Source of the DNA: Sulfuracidifex metallicus DSM 6482 = JCM 9184
GTDB lineage: Archaea > Thermoproteota > Thermoprotei_A > Sulfolobales > Sulfolobaceae
Length of the DNA: 64,000 nt
Assembly: GCA_032834875.1 (NCBI GenBank)
Contig: CP135238.1
Location: forward strand, 1,308,011-1,372,010
Reading direction: 5' to 3'
This document shows, piece by piece, positions 9,520 through 18,664 of this stretch. Below the pieces are notes generated by a model. That model saw only the letters and a list, made by a program, of their open reading frames with translations. It was not told the origin of the DNA and did no database searches. Position 1 is the stretch's first letter. Each line of letters starts with the position of its first letter. The position numbers and the translations under genes were made by a program.

Positions 9520-11792
9520 GTCTGATACCCAACCATCGTCTGATATACCTTTAAATAGTAGGAATAGTAAGATGACGGATTTGCAAAGGACGGAGGTATC
9601 TGAGTAGCTGAAGATGATAATTGATAGCTAGAAACGAGATAATAATAGAGTACAATGGAATTTCCCCAATCTACGGAAGAGAGCTGCTTACTGTTATCAG
9701 TTAGATATCCGTTGTTTAGTATAAAGGTTGGGTTTTGATTATTGCTAAGTTCGGAGCTCAATAAAAATAGCTGAGTAAAGCTCTCATTTCCTATACAAGC
9801 CGATACTAAGGAATTGGTTGGTAGAGCCGTATATTTTTGGATATTTAACATCACTTCAGATTGTTGATTATATAACTGCATTTCCACCTTTGCCGGATAG
9901 ACTAAGGTAATGTTAACAAAATACCATGAGTAAGCTTGAATACCATTAAACGTAGAAAGTATGTAAGTGCCAGAGGCGTTAGTCAAGCTAACTTGCAAAT
10001 TCAATTGTGAAGATGAAAGTCCACTTGGATAAAGAGCGACCGTAAGATATGAGAACGAGGAAGAGTTAGACAAAGTGTAATTAAGAACAGTCATGCCGTT
10101 ATAATTAGGTATGGGCTGGAACCAAGCTTGTACTGAGTCTAGGCTTCCATCTTCCGTGTAAAAGAGCGACTGAGGAACTTTAATATTTATATTGACTGGA
10201 GGAACTTTATTTATTGTGCCAATATAGGCATTGCCATTGAAAATAGGCGCATTATAAAATATCGAGTATTGGTATGACGTTAGATTGGAATTTCCATAGA
10301 ATTTTATAGACGAACTTGCTACGCCTACTGGTCCTTGAACTGTAACATTGGAACCGCCATTGAATATTAACTGGGATGTGTTAAAAATAACTGGACCGCC
10401 TAATGTGTTATGAGTATTGCCATTAAAGGTTACAATCGATTGTGTACCATTAAAAATCATACCCTGACTAGAAACTATGTTGGAACTTCCTTCAAAGGTT
10501 ACGCTACCTTCGAAAACTACTGGTGCGTTAAAATTTACGTTGGAATTTGCGTTAAAGGTTACGCTACCTTCGAAAACTACTGGTGCGTTAAAATTTACGT
10601 TGGAATTTGCGTTAAAGGTTACGCTACCTTCGAAAACAGTAGGAGCAATTATTCCATTATTATTTTGATTCGAATTGAAATATACTTTAGGGTCATTGTC
10701 TATTATCCAACTTTGACCCTTAAGTAGATCTTGTATTGGGCTTTCAATTACAGACAATGGAATATAAGGAGGAAGGCCAGTACAAACTATAGGAGGTAAC
10801 TTTACATTTGATATTAAGGTAATGGATTTTGAGACACCCATGTATTTGGCTATCACCTCAGCATTTCCGTTAAAAGTAACTTTAGTAGCAGATTTGCTAC
10901 CTGACACAAAGGCTACGTTTGATGATGACGCATTTAAGATAGTATTACCAATAAAAGTGGCTTTTTGAGTTCCATTCAGATAATAAATCTGAGAATAGTT
11001 TGGTATTAGCTGCTTCAGATACTCACAATATGATATATAATTTACTGGAAGAGTGACTTTTCCTTCTTCTGTATATATTTCTGTACTGTATACTGGCGGA
11101 TTTGAAGAAGATTGTGAAGAACCTGATGTTGGAGAATTTGATCCTGATGCTGTACCTGAAAATAATAGTCCCGATTCTGGATTATACAGTTCAGGATAAG
11201 ATATTCTATAATACTGCCCTCCTATGTCTACCATTACCCATATTACAGGAATGGTAGTGGAATTTGCTACGGTAGTTATATTTATACTTGCGCCATTAGG
11301 GACAACATAAACTTCTCCACTTACTTGATAGTTCCTATTGCTTGACAACACAACTAGATGATTGAAACTTTCTGGATTTATGGGTAAAGGTTGACTGGAC
11401 GAACCAGGTACCAAAGATACCGCGAAGTAACCAACATAATCAGGATTAGTAATATATTTTACATGACTTGGGTCATAGAATCCTAGACTTCCGTTTTGAT
11501 AAGAAGAAATAAATGGTAATAATATTAAATTCCCAGTGTAGTTAGGTATATTAAGCGTCATCACGTAATTTAGACTGACGTTTAAATTAGAAGTAGACGA
11601 ACTAGAAGTTATGAACTTTACTACTGGCTCCGATGACGATATTTGAAACAGAGATGAATATTCCTCTGCATTTTGGAGGCCTTGAGTATTTACATAAAAG
11701 GAAGAACCCTGCGACGAAGCAAATGAAAATATTATGGCGCCTATTGATACTGTAACTATTAAAAGAATGAAAGTTGTTATTACACCGTTCAA
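9516..11792 (-). CDS. giant pilin-like adhesin candidate A, 758 aa
   Basis: It starts with TTG; an in-frame TAG six bases upstream rules out an earlier start. MNG then VITTFILLIVTVSIGAII looks like a class III prepilin leader. Residues 1-220 resemble the whole 188-aa protein encoded divergently at 12058: both have IIFSFASS, then NAEEY/NAQQY, then a GN-four residues-PF segment, then a WV...GG...Y ending. A Ser/Pro/Gly linker follows (about 215-235). Residues about 280-510 are short beta repeats rich in FNGN/FNAN/VTFEG, predicted to form a parallel beta-helix and including two identical 20-residue units. The C-terminal 240 residues form another beta domain. There are many N-glycosylation sequons. 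It is much larger than normal pilins, and probably an adhesive tip or S-layer-spanning subunit; that role is inference. Confidence 0.75.
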   Translation of the reverse strand: MNGVITTFILLIVTVSIGAIIFSFASSQGSSFYVNTQGLQNAEEYSSLFQISSSEPVVKFITSSSSTSNLNVSLNYVMTLNIPNYTGNLILLPFISSYQNGSLGFYDPSHVKYITNPDYVGYFAVSLVPGSSSQPLPINPESFNHLVVLSSNRNYQVSGEVYVVPNGASINITTVANSTTIPVIWVMVDIGGQYYRISYPELYNPESGLLFSGTASGSNSPTSGSSQSSSNPPVYSTEIYTEEGKVTLPVNYISYCEYLKQLIPNYSQIYYLNGTQKATFIGNTILNASSSNVAFVSGSKSATKVTFNGNAEVIAKYMGVSKSITLISNVKLPPIVCTGLPPYIPLSVIESPIQDLLKGQSWIIDNDPKVYFNSNQNNNGIIAPTVFEGSVTFNANSNVNFNAPVVFEGSVTFNANSNVNFNAPVVFEGSVTFEGSSNIVSSQGMIFNGTQSIVTFNGNTHNTLGGPVIFNTSQLIFNGGSNVTVQGPVGVASSSIKFYGNSNLTSYQYSIFYNAPIFNGNAYIGTINKVPPVNINIKVPQSLFYTEDGSLDSVQAWFQPIPNYNGMTVLNYTLSNSSSFSYLTVALYPSGLSSSQLNLQVSLTNASGTYILSTFNGIQAYSWYFVNITLVYPAKVEMQLYNQQSEVMLNIQKYTALPTNSLVSACIGNESFTQLFLLSSELSNNQNPTFILNNGYLTDNSKQLSSVDWGNSIVLYYYLVSSYQLSSSATQIPPSFANPSSYYSYYLKVYQTMVGYQT
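10501..10637. repeat. 60-bp tandem repeat inside the 758-aa gene (2.3 copies)
   Basis: Positions 10501-10560 and 10561-10620 are identical, and 10621-10637 begins a third copy before diverging. Each unit encodes 20 residues (pattern VVFEGSVTFNANSNVNFNAP), about one coil of a beta-helix. Perfect identity implies a recent duplication. Confidence 0.9.
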
Positions 11793-12057
11793 CTCCTATG
11801 CACTATATTAAATTTACTATAACTTCTATATAAACTTCCCTAGAGATTATTCTTAAAAAATTTATGCACATAATCTTTCTTTTCAACGACAATATTGACT
11901 AAGATATATAAAAAGAATTATGATGATGATAATAATAAATGGTTTTTTATATCTAATTATATTAAAAGTGATTTCTAACTTGCTAAACATCAATATTAAT
12001 TACTAAATTCACAAAAAACTTTTATAGAACAGCCATCACTTTAATACTTAGAGTAAA
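11793..12057. promoter_or_regulatory. divergent promoter region between the two surface-protein operons
   Basis: This 265-bp AT-rich region separates the divergent operons. Toward the left operon, a TTTATATAG (minus strand, about 11826-11834) lies about 35 bp before the TTG start. Toward the right operon, CTTTTATA (12019-12026) lies about 35 bp before the ATG at 12058. Both spacings fit short-leader or leaderless mRNAs. Sharing one control region suggests joint regulation. Confidence 0.55.
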
Positions 12058-12624
12058 ATGGCTGACTTAGGAGTATCAGAATTTATTTTAGTAATTGTTG
12101 CTGTTATACTTGGACTCGTTATATTCTCCTTTGCGTCTTCTTACTTTATACCAGCTTATAGTTTCACAAATGCCCAACAGTATGCAATATCCATGTCTAA
12201 TGACGTCTTCGTTACGCTAAGTCCCCCTGGTGTGTCTGACACTGGACAAAGTTCTTTCCTAGGTTACATTTATTCTCCAGGGTACTCAGGAAACTTTACT
12301 GTGGTTCCATTCTGTGTACCCACTTCTGAACTACCCGCTATAGAGATTCTAAGCCCTCAAGATGGGGCCTCCCCCACTTTTAGAATCACCCTTAATCCTA
12401 GCTCAACAGGAGCAGGTCAGAATGCTAAAGAAGTAGCAATATCCAGTGTTTATGACATAAATGGTCACTTAATAGTGAACAATATTAAGGGCTATGAAGT
12501 TCCTGGGAACGAACCCTTTGAACTTGAGGGAAAAATTGGGAGTAATCAAGCCCTTATTTTATGGGTTATATACTATTCAGGTGGCTATGATTTCAGGTTA
12601 ACGTACACTTATTCCACAGGGTGA
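12058..12624 (+). CDS. pilin-like surface protein A' (class III signal peptide), 188 aa
   Basis: MADLG then VSEFILVIVAVILGLVIFSF is a prepilin-type leader, acidic rather than basic but with Gly at the cut and Glu near mature position 3. The body is beta-rich. Its full length follows the order of motifs of the first 220 residues of the 758-aa protein on the other strand: FSFASS, NAQQY, YSGNFTVVPF and a final LWVIYYSGGYDFRLTY. It is therefore a paralogue of that module without the beta-helix extension. It is the first gene of a three-gene operon; the next gene starts 7 bp after its stop. Confidence 0.75.
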   Translation: MADLGVSEFILVIVAVILGLVIFSFASSYFIPAYSFTNAQQYAISMSNDVFVTLSPPGVSDTGQSSFLGYIYSPGYSGNFTVVPFCVPTSELPAIEILSPQDGASPTFRITLNPSSTGAGQNAKEVAISSVYDINGHLIVNNIKGYEVPGNEPFELEGKIGSNQALILWVIYYSGGYDFRLTYTYSTG

Positions 12625-12631
12625 TTAATAC

Positions 12632-15100
12632 ATGAACATTAAATATTTTAATCTAAAAAAATATAAAGTAAATAATAAAATTAGAAGAGCACAAGCAGTT
12701 TTAATCGCTTTTTTGTTAATCTTAGTTGTTATAATAGCAGTTGTTCTACCATTTATGTTGCAAAAAAGCTCCACAACTGACTACGAAGTTCAGGACGGAA
12801 GTTCATCCTCTATAATCTCTTCTGAGAAGCAACTACAAGTCGAGGAATTTAGACAAGGAGATCCCTCTATAGTTGTTTGTCAAAGTCCAAGCGGAAAAGA
12901 CATAATTCAGTTCACCTATATGCATCAACCCATTCCTTTTGATATATTAGAGATATTTTACTACAACACTTCTCTAAATGAATGGGTCAAGGCTTTCCCT
13001 GGTAGTTTCAGTGTAAATTCCAACACCACATTATACCTTTATACACCTCCTTACTACAGCGGAGAAATAGAAATTCTAACAACTTTGGGTAACGCATTCT
13101 ATATTCCTATAGAACACACTGTAGGATTAACTACATGCATAAATATCGGCACAGTAATCGGGAAGGGCGAAGTGATAAATTCAGGCTACTTCCCAATTTC
13201 CTCGTTCTTAACTGGTTATCAGAGCGATAATGATAACATAGGAACTATTTCTACCGAAACTAGAAATCCAATGTTGCAGAATCAGACATTGGTACAGTGG
13301 TTCATAGCTTCTCAAGGGCTTAACAGTCCCATAAATATAAGCACTAGTCAAGGAGGACCAACTGTAGCTAAAGCTAATACGCCGTATTATAGTACATATG
13401 CACCGCAGGGAGGGTATTTAATTTGGAGCGGAGATGCTGGAATAATAGTTGGTAATGGAATAGAAATTAACAACAATGGAGGACCTGGTGGAGGATCAAC
13501 ACAACAAAATCCGAATAATGAATTTTACATTGCGTTCACTGTACAATTAAGCAATGGCACATGGATAACAATAGTAGATCCAAATGGATTCTCAGGCGAT
13601 GTGGCAACTGAGAACGGCCAACAGTCATCAGGTTTAACTCTTGCAGTTGGAAGTTTCGGATCCTCACAGACTAATAGTCAAATAAGTTTATACTTAAACG
13701 GAACTCTTGTAAGCCAAGCTAACATACCTAAAGGCCTCCATTTATATTATGATTCTGCTTGCGTACAAGGTAATGTTGTTTCAGGCACTCAAGGTCCACC
13801 TGGTAAACAGAACCCCAATAATCCAATAGTTATTGAAACAACAGGAGGTTCTACTACACCACAAGCAAATCTAGCATACTATAGCTCAACTGAACCTACA
13901 GGAGATCAGATTGCTACAAGTGATAACGGAAAAATCATTTTACTGGAAGGAAATTCAATACAAATACAGACTAGTGGACAATACCCAGCACAACCAACGA
14001 ATCCACAACCTTCTTCTAATTATTACATCGCACTTAGTGTGCAGTTATATAACGGTACATGGATAACAATAGTAGATCCAAACCCAATAAACCCAACAAG
14101 TTCTACAGAAGCTATCGGAAAGTTCTTGGGTTCACAGAATAATGCGCAAATGAGCCTATACTTGAATAATCAATTAGTTAGCCACGTTACTTTAAACGAA
14201 AAAGACATACTATGCTATCCTTTCATGGATGTTGGTTCGGTCTATAATATTTCTAACAACGAGATAAAAACAATACCAGGAATGTCAGGAGACATAAACG
14301 ATGCAGGAGCAAACTCTTATTCTTTCAATGGAGCACTAGGTCCTGGCTTCTTATACAATATTACTTTAGTTCAAACACAAGTTCAAAGTATACAAAGCGG
14401 TACTTTACCATCTCCTAAAGATATTGTTGTACTATGGTCTGAAAACACGGCACAGTGTGTTAACCTTAATGTTCCCGGCAATCCCGGTACCCTATGTCGT
14501 GACGCTGTGGAAGTAGTTAATTTAGCTAATCCTAACGATCTAAACGGCTACTGGGGACAGGGAGCAGCGATACCTACAGCATTCGCTCCATTTAACGACA
14601 TAGTTATATGGTCTGGACCAGCACCACTTGTGTTTAACCCAAGCGTGCTAGCAGGCAAGAACATAAACATAACCTTTGAGTCACAAGGTATGCTCATACC
14701 AAAGAATCCAGGAACGTATGTTTTCTCTGTCAATTTCACAGATAACGTTGGGCAAATCTTAAGATATGCGAATGAATATGTCACTGTATACATGAACGGT
14801 CAAAAAGTATTTCAGGGTAGCTACGTTAATAACCATCTTAATATACTTTATAGCAATATACCTAATGATGTAAATTATCCTATATTTGAATATCATCTAG
14901 TTAAAGATATAAATATTACCACTGTGTTCACATTTAACTTGGCAGATGCTTCAAGTTCTACTACAGCCCCAGGACCTGGTCCAGGACATACTAACTCCGG
15001 AATTACGGCAATTTACTTTGGATTAATGTGGACACCCCCAGGACAGAGTGGATTCCAATACATCTCCATAAATAACTTCCAGCCTTTTCCAACCTATTAG
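12632..15100 (+). CDS. giant pilin-like surface protein B', 822 aa
   Basis: A 20-residue basic leader (many Lys/Arg, ending KIRRA) is followed by QAVLIAFLLILVVIIAVVLP, matching the class III prepilin pattern with Ala at the cut. Residues about 75-165 carry the domain shared with the 132- and 164-aa proteins (LEIFYYNTSLNEWVKA). Residues about 250-365 and 415-520 are two copies of one domain. Each copy has YYS near its start, a central NGTWITIVDPN, and a SLYLNxxLVS strand, and the copies are joined by a Pro/Gly/Asn linker. The C-terminal 280 residues form further beta domains. Sequons are abundant. It is far longer than an ordinary pilin and suggests a multi-domain adhesin built on a pilin anchor. 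Confidence 0.75.
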   Translation: MNIKYFNLKKYKVNNKIRRAQAVLIAFLLILVVIIAVVLPFMLQKSSTTDYEVQDGSSSSIISSEKQLQVEEFRQGDPSIVVCQSPSGKDIIQFTYMHQPIPFDILEIFYYNTSLNEWVKAFPGSFSVNSNTTLYLYTPPYYSGEIEILTTLGNAFYIPIEHTVGLTTCINIGTVIGKGEVINSGYFPISSFLTGYQSDNDNIGTISTETRNPMLQNQTLVQWFIASQGLNSPINISTSQGGPTVAKANTPYYSTYAPQGGYLIWSGDAGIIVGNGIEINNNGGPGGGSTQQNPNNEFYIAFTVQLSNGTWITIVDPNGFSGDVATENGQQSSGLTLAVGSFGSSQTNSQISLYLNGTLVSQANIPKGLHLYYDSACVQGNVVSGTQGPPGKQNPNNPIVIETTGGSTTPQANLAYYSSTEPTGDQIATSDNGKIILLEGNSIQIQTSGQYPAQPTNPQPSSNYYIALSVQLYNGTWITIVDPNPINPTSSTEAIGKFLGSQNNAQMSLYLNNQLVSHVTLNEKDILCYPFMDVGSVYNISNNEIKTIPGMSGDINDAGANSYSFNGALGPGFLYNITLVQTQVQSIQSGTLPSPKDIVVLWSENTAQCVNLNVPGNPGTLCRDAVEVVNLANPNDLNGYWGQGAAIPTAFAPFNDIVIWSGPAPLVFNPSVLAGKNINITFESQGMLIPKNPGTYVFSVNFTDNVGQILRYANEYVTVYMNGQKVFQGSYVNNHLNILYSNIPNDVNYPIFEYHLVKDINITTVFTFNLADASSSTTAPGPGPGHTNSGITAIYFGLMWTPPGQSGFQYISINNFQPFPTY

Positions 15101-15111
15101 GTGAAACCTAA

Positions 15112-16626
15112 TTGAAACATATAAGTAAGTTATTCTTTTTTTCTTATACTGTAGTTGCATTAATTTTCATTATATTATCTATTACTCCAAATTTGATAAC
15201 ATATTCTTCAACTCCCCCTGGATATCCTAGTTCCATAGCGATATATCACGGTCAACTTGTTGTATCTTATCCAGAATCAAATTACATCTACATATATAAC
15301 GGAGAGGGAAGCCTAAAACCGCTTATAAATGTTGACGATCCAGTTTATATTGTTTCAAATAATTATGATCTATATATAAAAATAGGAAATAATGGTTCAC
15401 TTCTATATTATAATGGTTCAATAAACTACGTAAATATAAATAAAACTTTCATGATATTCTACGATAGTTATAATAACCTTACATATGTTACTACTGAAAA
15501 TTGTTACGTATACGAGTTAAACGGAACCTCGATACTTCACAAGTATTTCGTTTATGAAAGCTTTGGCTATATGACCTTCACAAACACTGCAGCAATAGTA
15601 GACTCAGTCACAGGTTACACATTACTCTTCTATAACGGGACTAATCACACCACTGTTAACTGCCAAGACGCTCTTTCTGGAATGGGTTTCACTAAGAGTT
15701 ACTTCATATCTGGATCTTACTCTCCTCAGGGTATATTCGTGTTCCATAATTTGAGCGTCTTGAAATTGAACTTGATAAATGATAATCTCTTCCCTGAAAT
15801 TGCTAATTACAATATATCTTTCATAAGTACAACCGTAGAACCAGATTTTATTCAATGTTTAAATGGAGTACTTTACGTTGCATCAGACGAGGGTCTAAAC
15901 GCAATAGATCTACGCAACTCGCAGGTATTCTATTCATCATACGTTCCAGTTTACTCCATGATAACTTACAACGGCTCAATTTACGCTGCCACATCTGAAG
16001 GTGTAATTAGGTATAACCTAAATCTTCCGCCTTTATACAATTTAAAAATAGAGGCTTCAGATTTTCTACAGAAAAACCAGGGGTTTAGCGTACTCCTTAA
16101 TGGAACAAAATATGAAAGTTCACAGAACCAAATGGACTTCTGTCTAGCACAAGGTTATTATAACATAACTTTTCTACCTTCTTATATAGAGAAACCCAAT
16201 GTCTCGTCTATATTAGTTTTTCTAAATCACAATTACTCTATAAATGTAAACTACACCAAACCATTTTTCTACCTTAAGATTAACGTTTATGGTGACAATG
16301 ATTACGTACAGTTAAATGTTAACGGATCAACTGAGACCTTTAAGAGAAATCTTACTACAATATTACCTGCAGGAACTTACATAGTCTCGCTAACCGGAAA
16401 GAACTACTCTTTCGCTCCAAAGATGGTAGAGGTTCCGCTAATTGACAATACGACACTTAACTTTTACGCTAAACCCGTGATCTCTCATGCTATTGAAACT
16501 TCGTCTCAAACAATTTCAACTTCTCCTCTGTCTAATCCGCTGAACGTTGGATTAGTCCTGATTGTTGCTGCGGCAATTGTGCTCTCAATGATGTCATTTT
16601 TCATAATAAGGGGGAGACCTAGATAA
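15112..16626 (+). CDS. membrane-anchored surface protein with beta-propeller-like N-terminal half, 504 aa
   Basis: It starts with TTG 11 bp after the previous stop; the nearby GTG (15101) runs into a stop. A signal peptide or anchor (about residues 8-27) precedes repeated 40-50-residue beta units, each with a NG-type turn and a Y-rich strand (LVVSYPESNYIYIYNG, LYVASDEGLNAIDL, IYAATSEGVIRYNL), suggesting a seven-bladed propeller to about residue 305. Beta-sandwich domains follow. A C-terminal helix (about 475-498) ends in RGRPR, a stop-transfer anchor. It is the only gene of the two operons without a pilin leader, so it may anchor or cap the structure made by the others. Confidence 0.7.
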   Translation: MKHISKLFFFSYTVVALIFIILSITPNLITYSSTPPGYPSSIAIYHGQLVVSYPESNYIYIYNGEGSLKPLINVDDPVYIVSNNYDLYIKIGNNGSLLYYNGSINYVNINKTFMIFYDSYNNLTYVTTENCYVYELNGTSILHKYFVYESFGYMTFTNTAAIVDSVTGYTLLFYNGTNHTTVNCQDALSGMGFTKSYFISGSYSPQGIFVFHNLSVLKLNLINDNLFPEIANYNISFISTTVEPDFIQCLNGVLYVASDEGLNAIDLRNSQVFYSSYVPVYSMITYNGSIYAATSEGVIRYNLNLPPLYNLKIEASDFLQKNQGFSVLLNGTKYESSQNQMDFCLAQGYYNITFLPSYIEKPNVSSILVFLNHNYSINVNYTKPFFYLKINVYGDNDYVQLNVNGSTETFKRNLTTILPAGTYIVSLTGKNYSFAPKMVEVPLIDNTTLNFYAKPVISHAIETSSQTISTSPLSNPLNVGLVLIVAAAIVLSMMSFFIIRGRPR

Positions 16627-16831
16627 TGCTAGAATCTATGTATAGAATTTGCTAAAGGTTTAAATTTCCTGCTATAAATATAACAATAATTATCTTTTTA
16701 CTAATATAAAAATAAAATAATTTTTTTATATTTTTAACTTCTTTATTAAAACACACCACTAAAAACGTCTTATATGCTTGAAAAACTATAAATGCAAAAC
16801 ACTTTTTTCCCTTCCTTTCTAATTCCTTACC

Positions 16832-17572
16832 ATGAAAAGGTGTCCGGTATGCGGCGGAATCAACGAAGACTATAACACCAACTGCAAGTTCTGTAATGCG
16901 CCGCTCTATTTCGTGAGAAGCTTCACAACCTTCTCCTTCGGTGAGAAGGAAGTTAAGGGGTTTAAACAGCTCTTGAGGTTTTCGAGTCTAGCAATCATTG
17001 GCATGATCTTAGCCCTCCTGGTTTTGGTACCTTTCCTCTTGGTTTCTATCTCCGGTTTATCCGTTTTTAACGCAGTAACTGGTATAGGTGCTTTGGCTTC
17101 AGCTGCCCTCTCGATTTTCTCTTTGATTGAACTGAAGAGAGCCCTAGTTAACTTCTCTGGAGTTAGGGGAGTTTACAAGGCAACTATTGGAGCTTACATG
17201 ACTCTTGCTTCGTCTCTAGTTGTCTTTGTGCTTCCTCTTGTAGCTTATCCTGTACTTCAAGTGTTCGCACTCCCTTCGCCTGCTGATTTGATTTCCCTTT
17301 ATCAGAGCGAGGCTTTGATAGGAGGAGTTGAAATAGTAATAGAGATATTTATGGGAATTTCAATCCTCCTGGTTGGCATAGGAATTCACGACATTGGGTC
17401 TTCCTTCAGGATAAACGGGTTATCCAACGGCGGGATAATAATGGCTGTAGGAGGGGTTCTCATACCGTTGTTCTTTCCGATATCTATAATCCTTGGGTTG
17501 ATCTCCCTATTTATGACCAGATCGGGGTCCAGGCAAGCCTTACGTAATAGGTATGCAGTAGTTTATTATTAG
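16832..17572 (+). CDS. zinc-ribbon integral membrane protein (DUF973-like)
   Basis: The 246-aa protein begins with a treble-clef zinc ribbon (CPVCG at residues 4-8, CKFC at 18-21), followed by five or six hydrophobic helices (about residues 50-75, 80-100, 120-145, 160-185, 200-225). The layout and the weakly conserved F..GF/L..L...S pattern fit the DUF973 family common in Sulfolobales. The function is unknown; the ribbon faces the cytoplasm if the positive-inside rule holds. It is single-gene, with its own upstream AT-rich region. Confidence 0.75.
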   Translation: MKRCPVCGGINEDYNTNCKFCNAPLYFVRSFTTFSFGEKEVKGFKQLLRFSSLAIIGMILALLVLVPFLLVSISGLSVFNAVTGIGALASAALSIFSLIELKRALVNFSGVRGVYKATIGAYMTLASSLVVFVLPLVAYPVLQVFALPSPADLISLYQSEALIGGVEIVIEIFMGISILLVGIGIHDIGSSFRINGLSNGGIIMAVGGVLIPLFFPISIILGLISLFMTRSGSRQALRNRYAVVYY

Positions 17573-18098
17573 TGAGAGAGTTGAAACTACTAAACGCCAT
17601 CTTTGATGCGTACGTCGCTCATGCCCTTCTTTTTTATTTACTTTTTCTACTCTCTAAAATTCATGATTTTTAATTAAAAAGTCTATATATATTATAATAA
17701 TAAAAGATTTAAGATTATGATTTTCTAGGATTTATCAAAATGATATCTCAGCGCTAGAAGAGAGTTAAAAGTTAATATTATCTTTAACAAGTAGATTAAG
17801 CAGAAAATCTAGTAACGGTCCTAAAATGGGTGTCACATGAAGGATAAAGTAGATAATACTAAATTGAATGTGCGCTCTCTGTTTCTTGCGTTTACATAAT
17901 TATTTTCCTTTACTCTTTACAAAAGATTGAAGGCTTCGCCTTAATGGCAGCGAGGAAGTCAGATCAATTTCACGTAGAAACTGATTATGAATGTATGTTC
18001 TATACCATTTCATTTTTTATAATATGAGTATGTATGTGTATATATTGTATATAAGACGACGTCACTTTTTTCTTCCTTTGCCTGGGAAAAATCCTTGT
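17573..18098. other. 526-bp gene-free region with an insertion-sequence relic
   Basis: I see no plausible ORF. The only recognisable piece is the insertion-sequence right-end relic at 17926-17962; the rest is AT-rich. Confidence 0.5.
17926..17962 (+). mobile_element. solitary right-end relic of the TnpB element family
   Basis: A degenerate hairpin followed by GCGAGGAAGTCAG matches the right end of the element at 1099-2381 read on its sense strand (a CGCC/GGC hairpin, then GGGGAGGAAGTCAG). No tnpB or left end is near, so only the end survives. Confidence 0.5.
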
Positions 18099-18374
18099 TC
18101 ATGATTTCCTCAATGAAACGAAAAGAGTGTTACTCCGAGGAAATTCCCTTTCAAGTGCCTTCTTTAGCTCCTTTGAGAGAGTCTCTTTGTCAAGATCTTT
18201 TTCACCGTTTAGGTAACCTTCTTCCCTTATTCTGAATTTACCATCTTCTACCTTCATTACGACAACCGACCTATCCTTCTTGAAGCTAAGTAATTCTATT
18301 TCATATCCACTCTCCATCCTCTCCAATTGGCTCATAACGTATTTATGTGCACTCCTAGCAGAGATAGACGCCAT
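18099..18374 (-). CDS. hypothetical protein, 91 aa
   Basis: A small charged alpha/beta protein: an N-terminal helix (residues 5-20), three strands (YEIELLSFKK, SVVVMKVED, KFRIREEG) and a C-terminal helix plus strand (NTLFVSLRKS). No cysteine or catalytic motif is visible, and I do not recognise the family. It lies alone, about 290 bp from the K+ channel gene on the same strand. Its composition is protein-like. Confidence 0.6.
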   Translation of the reverse strand: MASISARSAHKYVMSQLERMESGYEIELLSFKKDRSVVVMKVEDGKFRIREEGYLNGEKDLDKETLSKELKKALEREFPRSNTLFVSLRKS

Positions 18375-18664
18375 CGGTAGAGGTAATTAAAATAACACAG
18401 TAAAAACGGTTTCTCGTTCATATAAACTTGGCTTCCTCTTCCCTTAGGAAGGTTTTCAGTTGCAAGCTTTTTTACATGAGGAAGGAGATGTTAGGAAAAA
18501 ACTCTTCCTTCATGGTTATCTTGGAATACATGTAAAAAAGGACGGGCAATCTAGAACTGACCTCTGTTCAATTGAAGCCTAGTGAGAGCCTTATGACCCG
18601 TTTTTCATCTTTATAGTCCCATGATTCTTTCCACTGCATATATTAAGCGTAAATCCTTCCTCAT

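Noticed and set aside
10410-10727. Plus-strand frames with a repeated peptide opposite the 758-aa gene
   Set aside because: They are shadows of the 60-bp tandem repeat in the real gene on the other strand.
11920-11945. ATGATGATGATAATAATAAA run as a box C/D RNA signal
   Set aside because: There is a C-box-like ATGATGA but no matching D boxes (CTGA) at usable spacing; it looks like a simple repeat.
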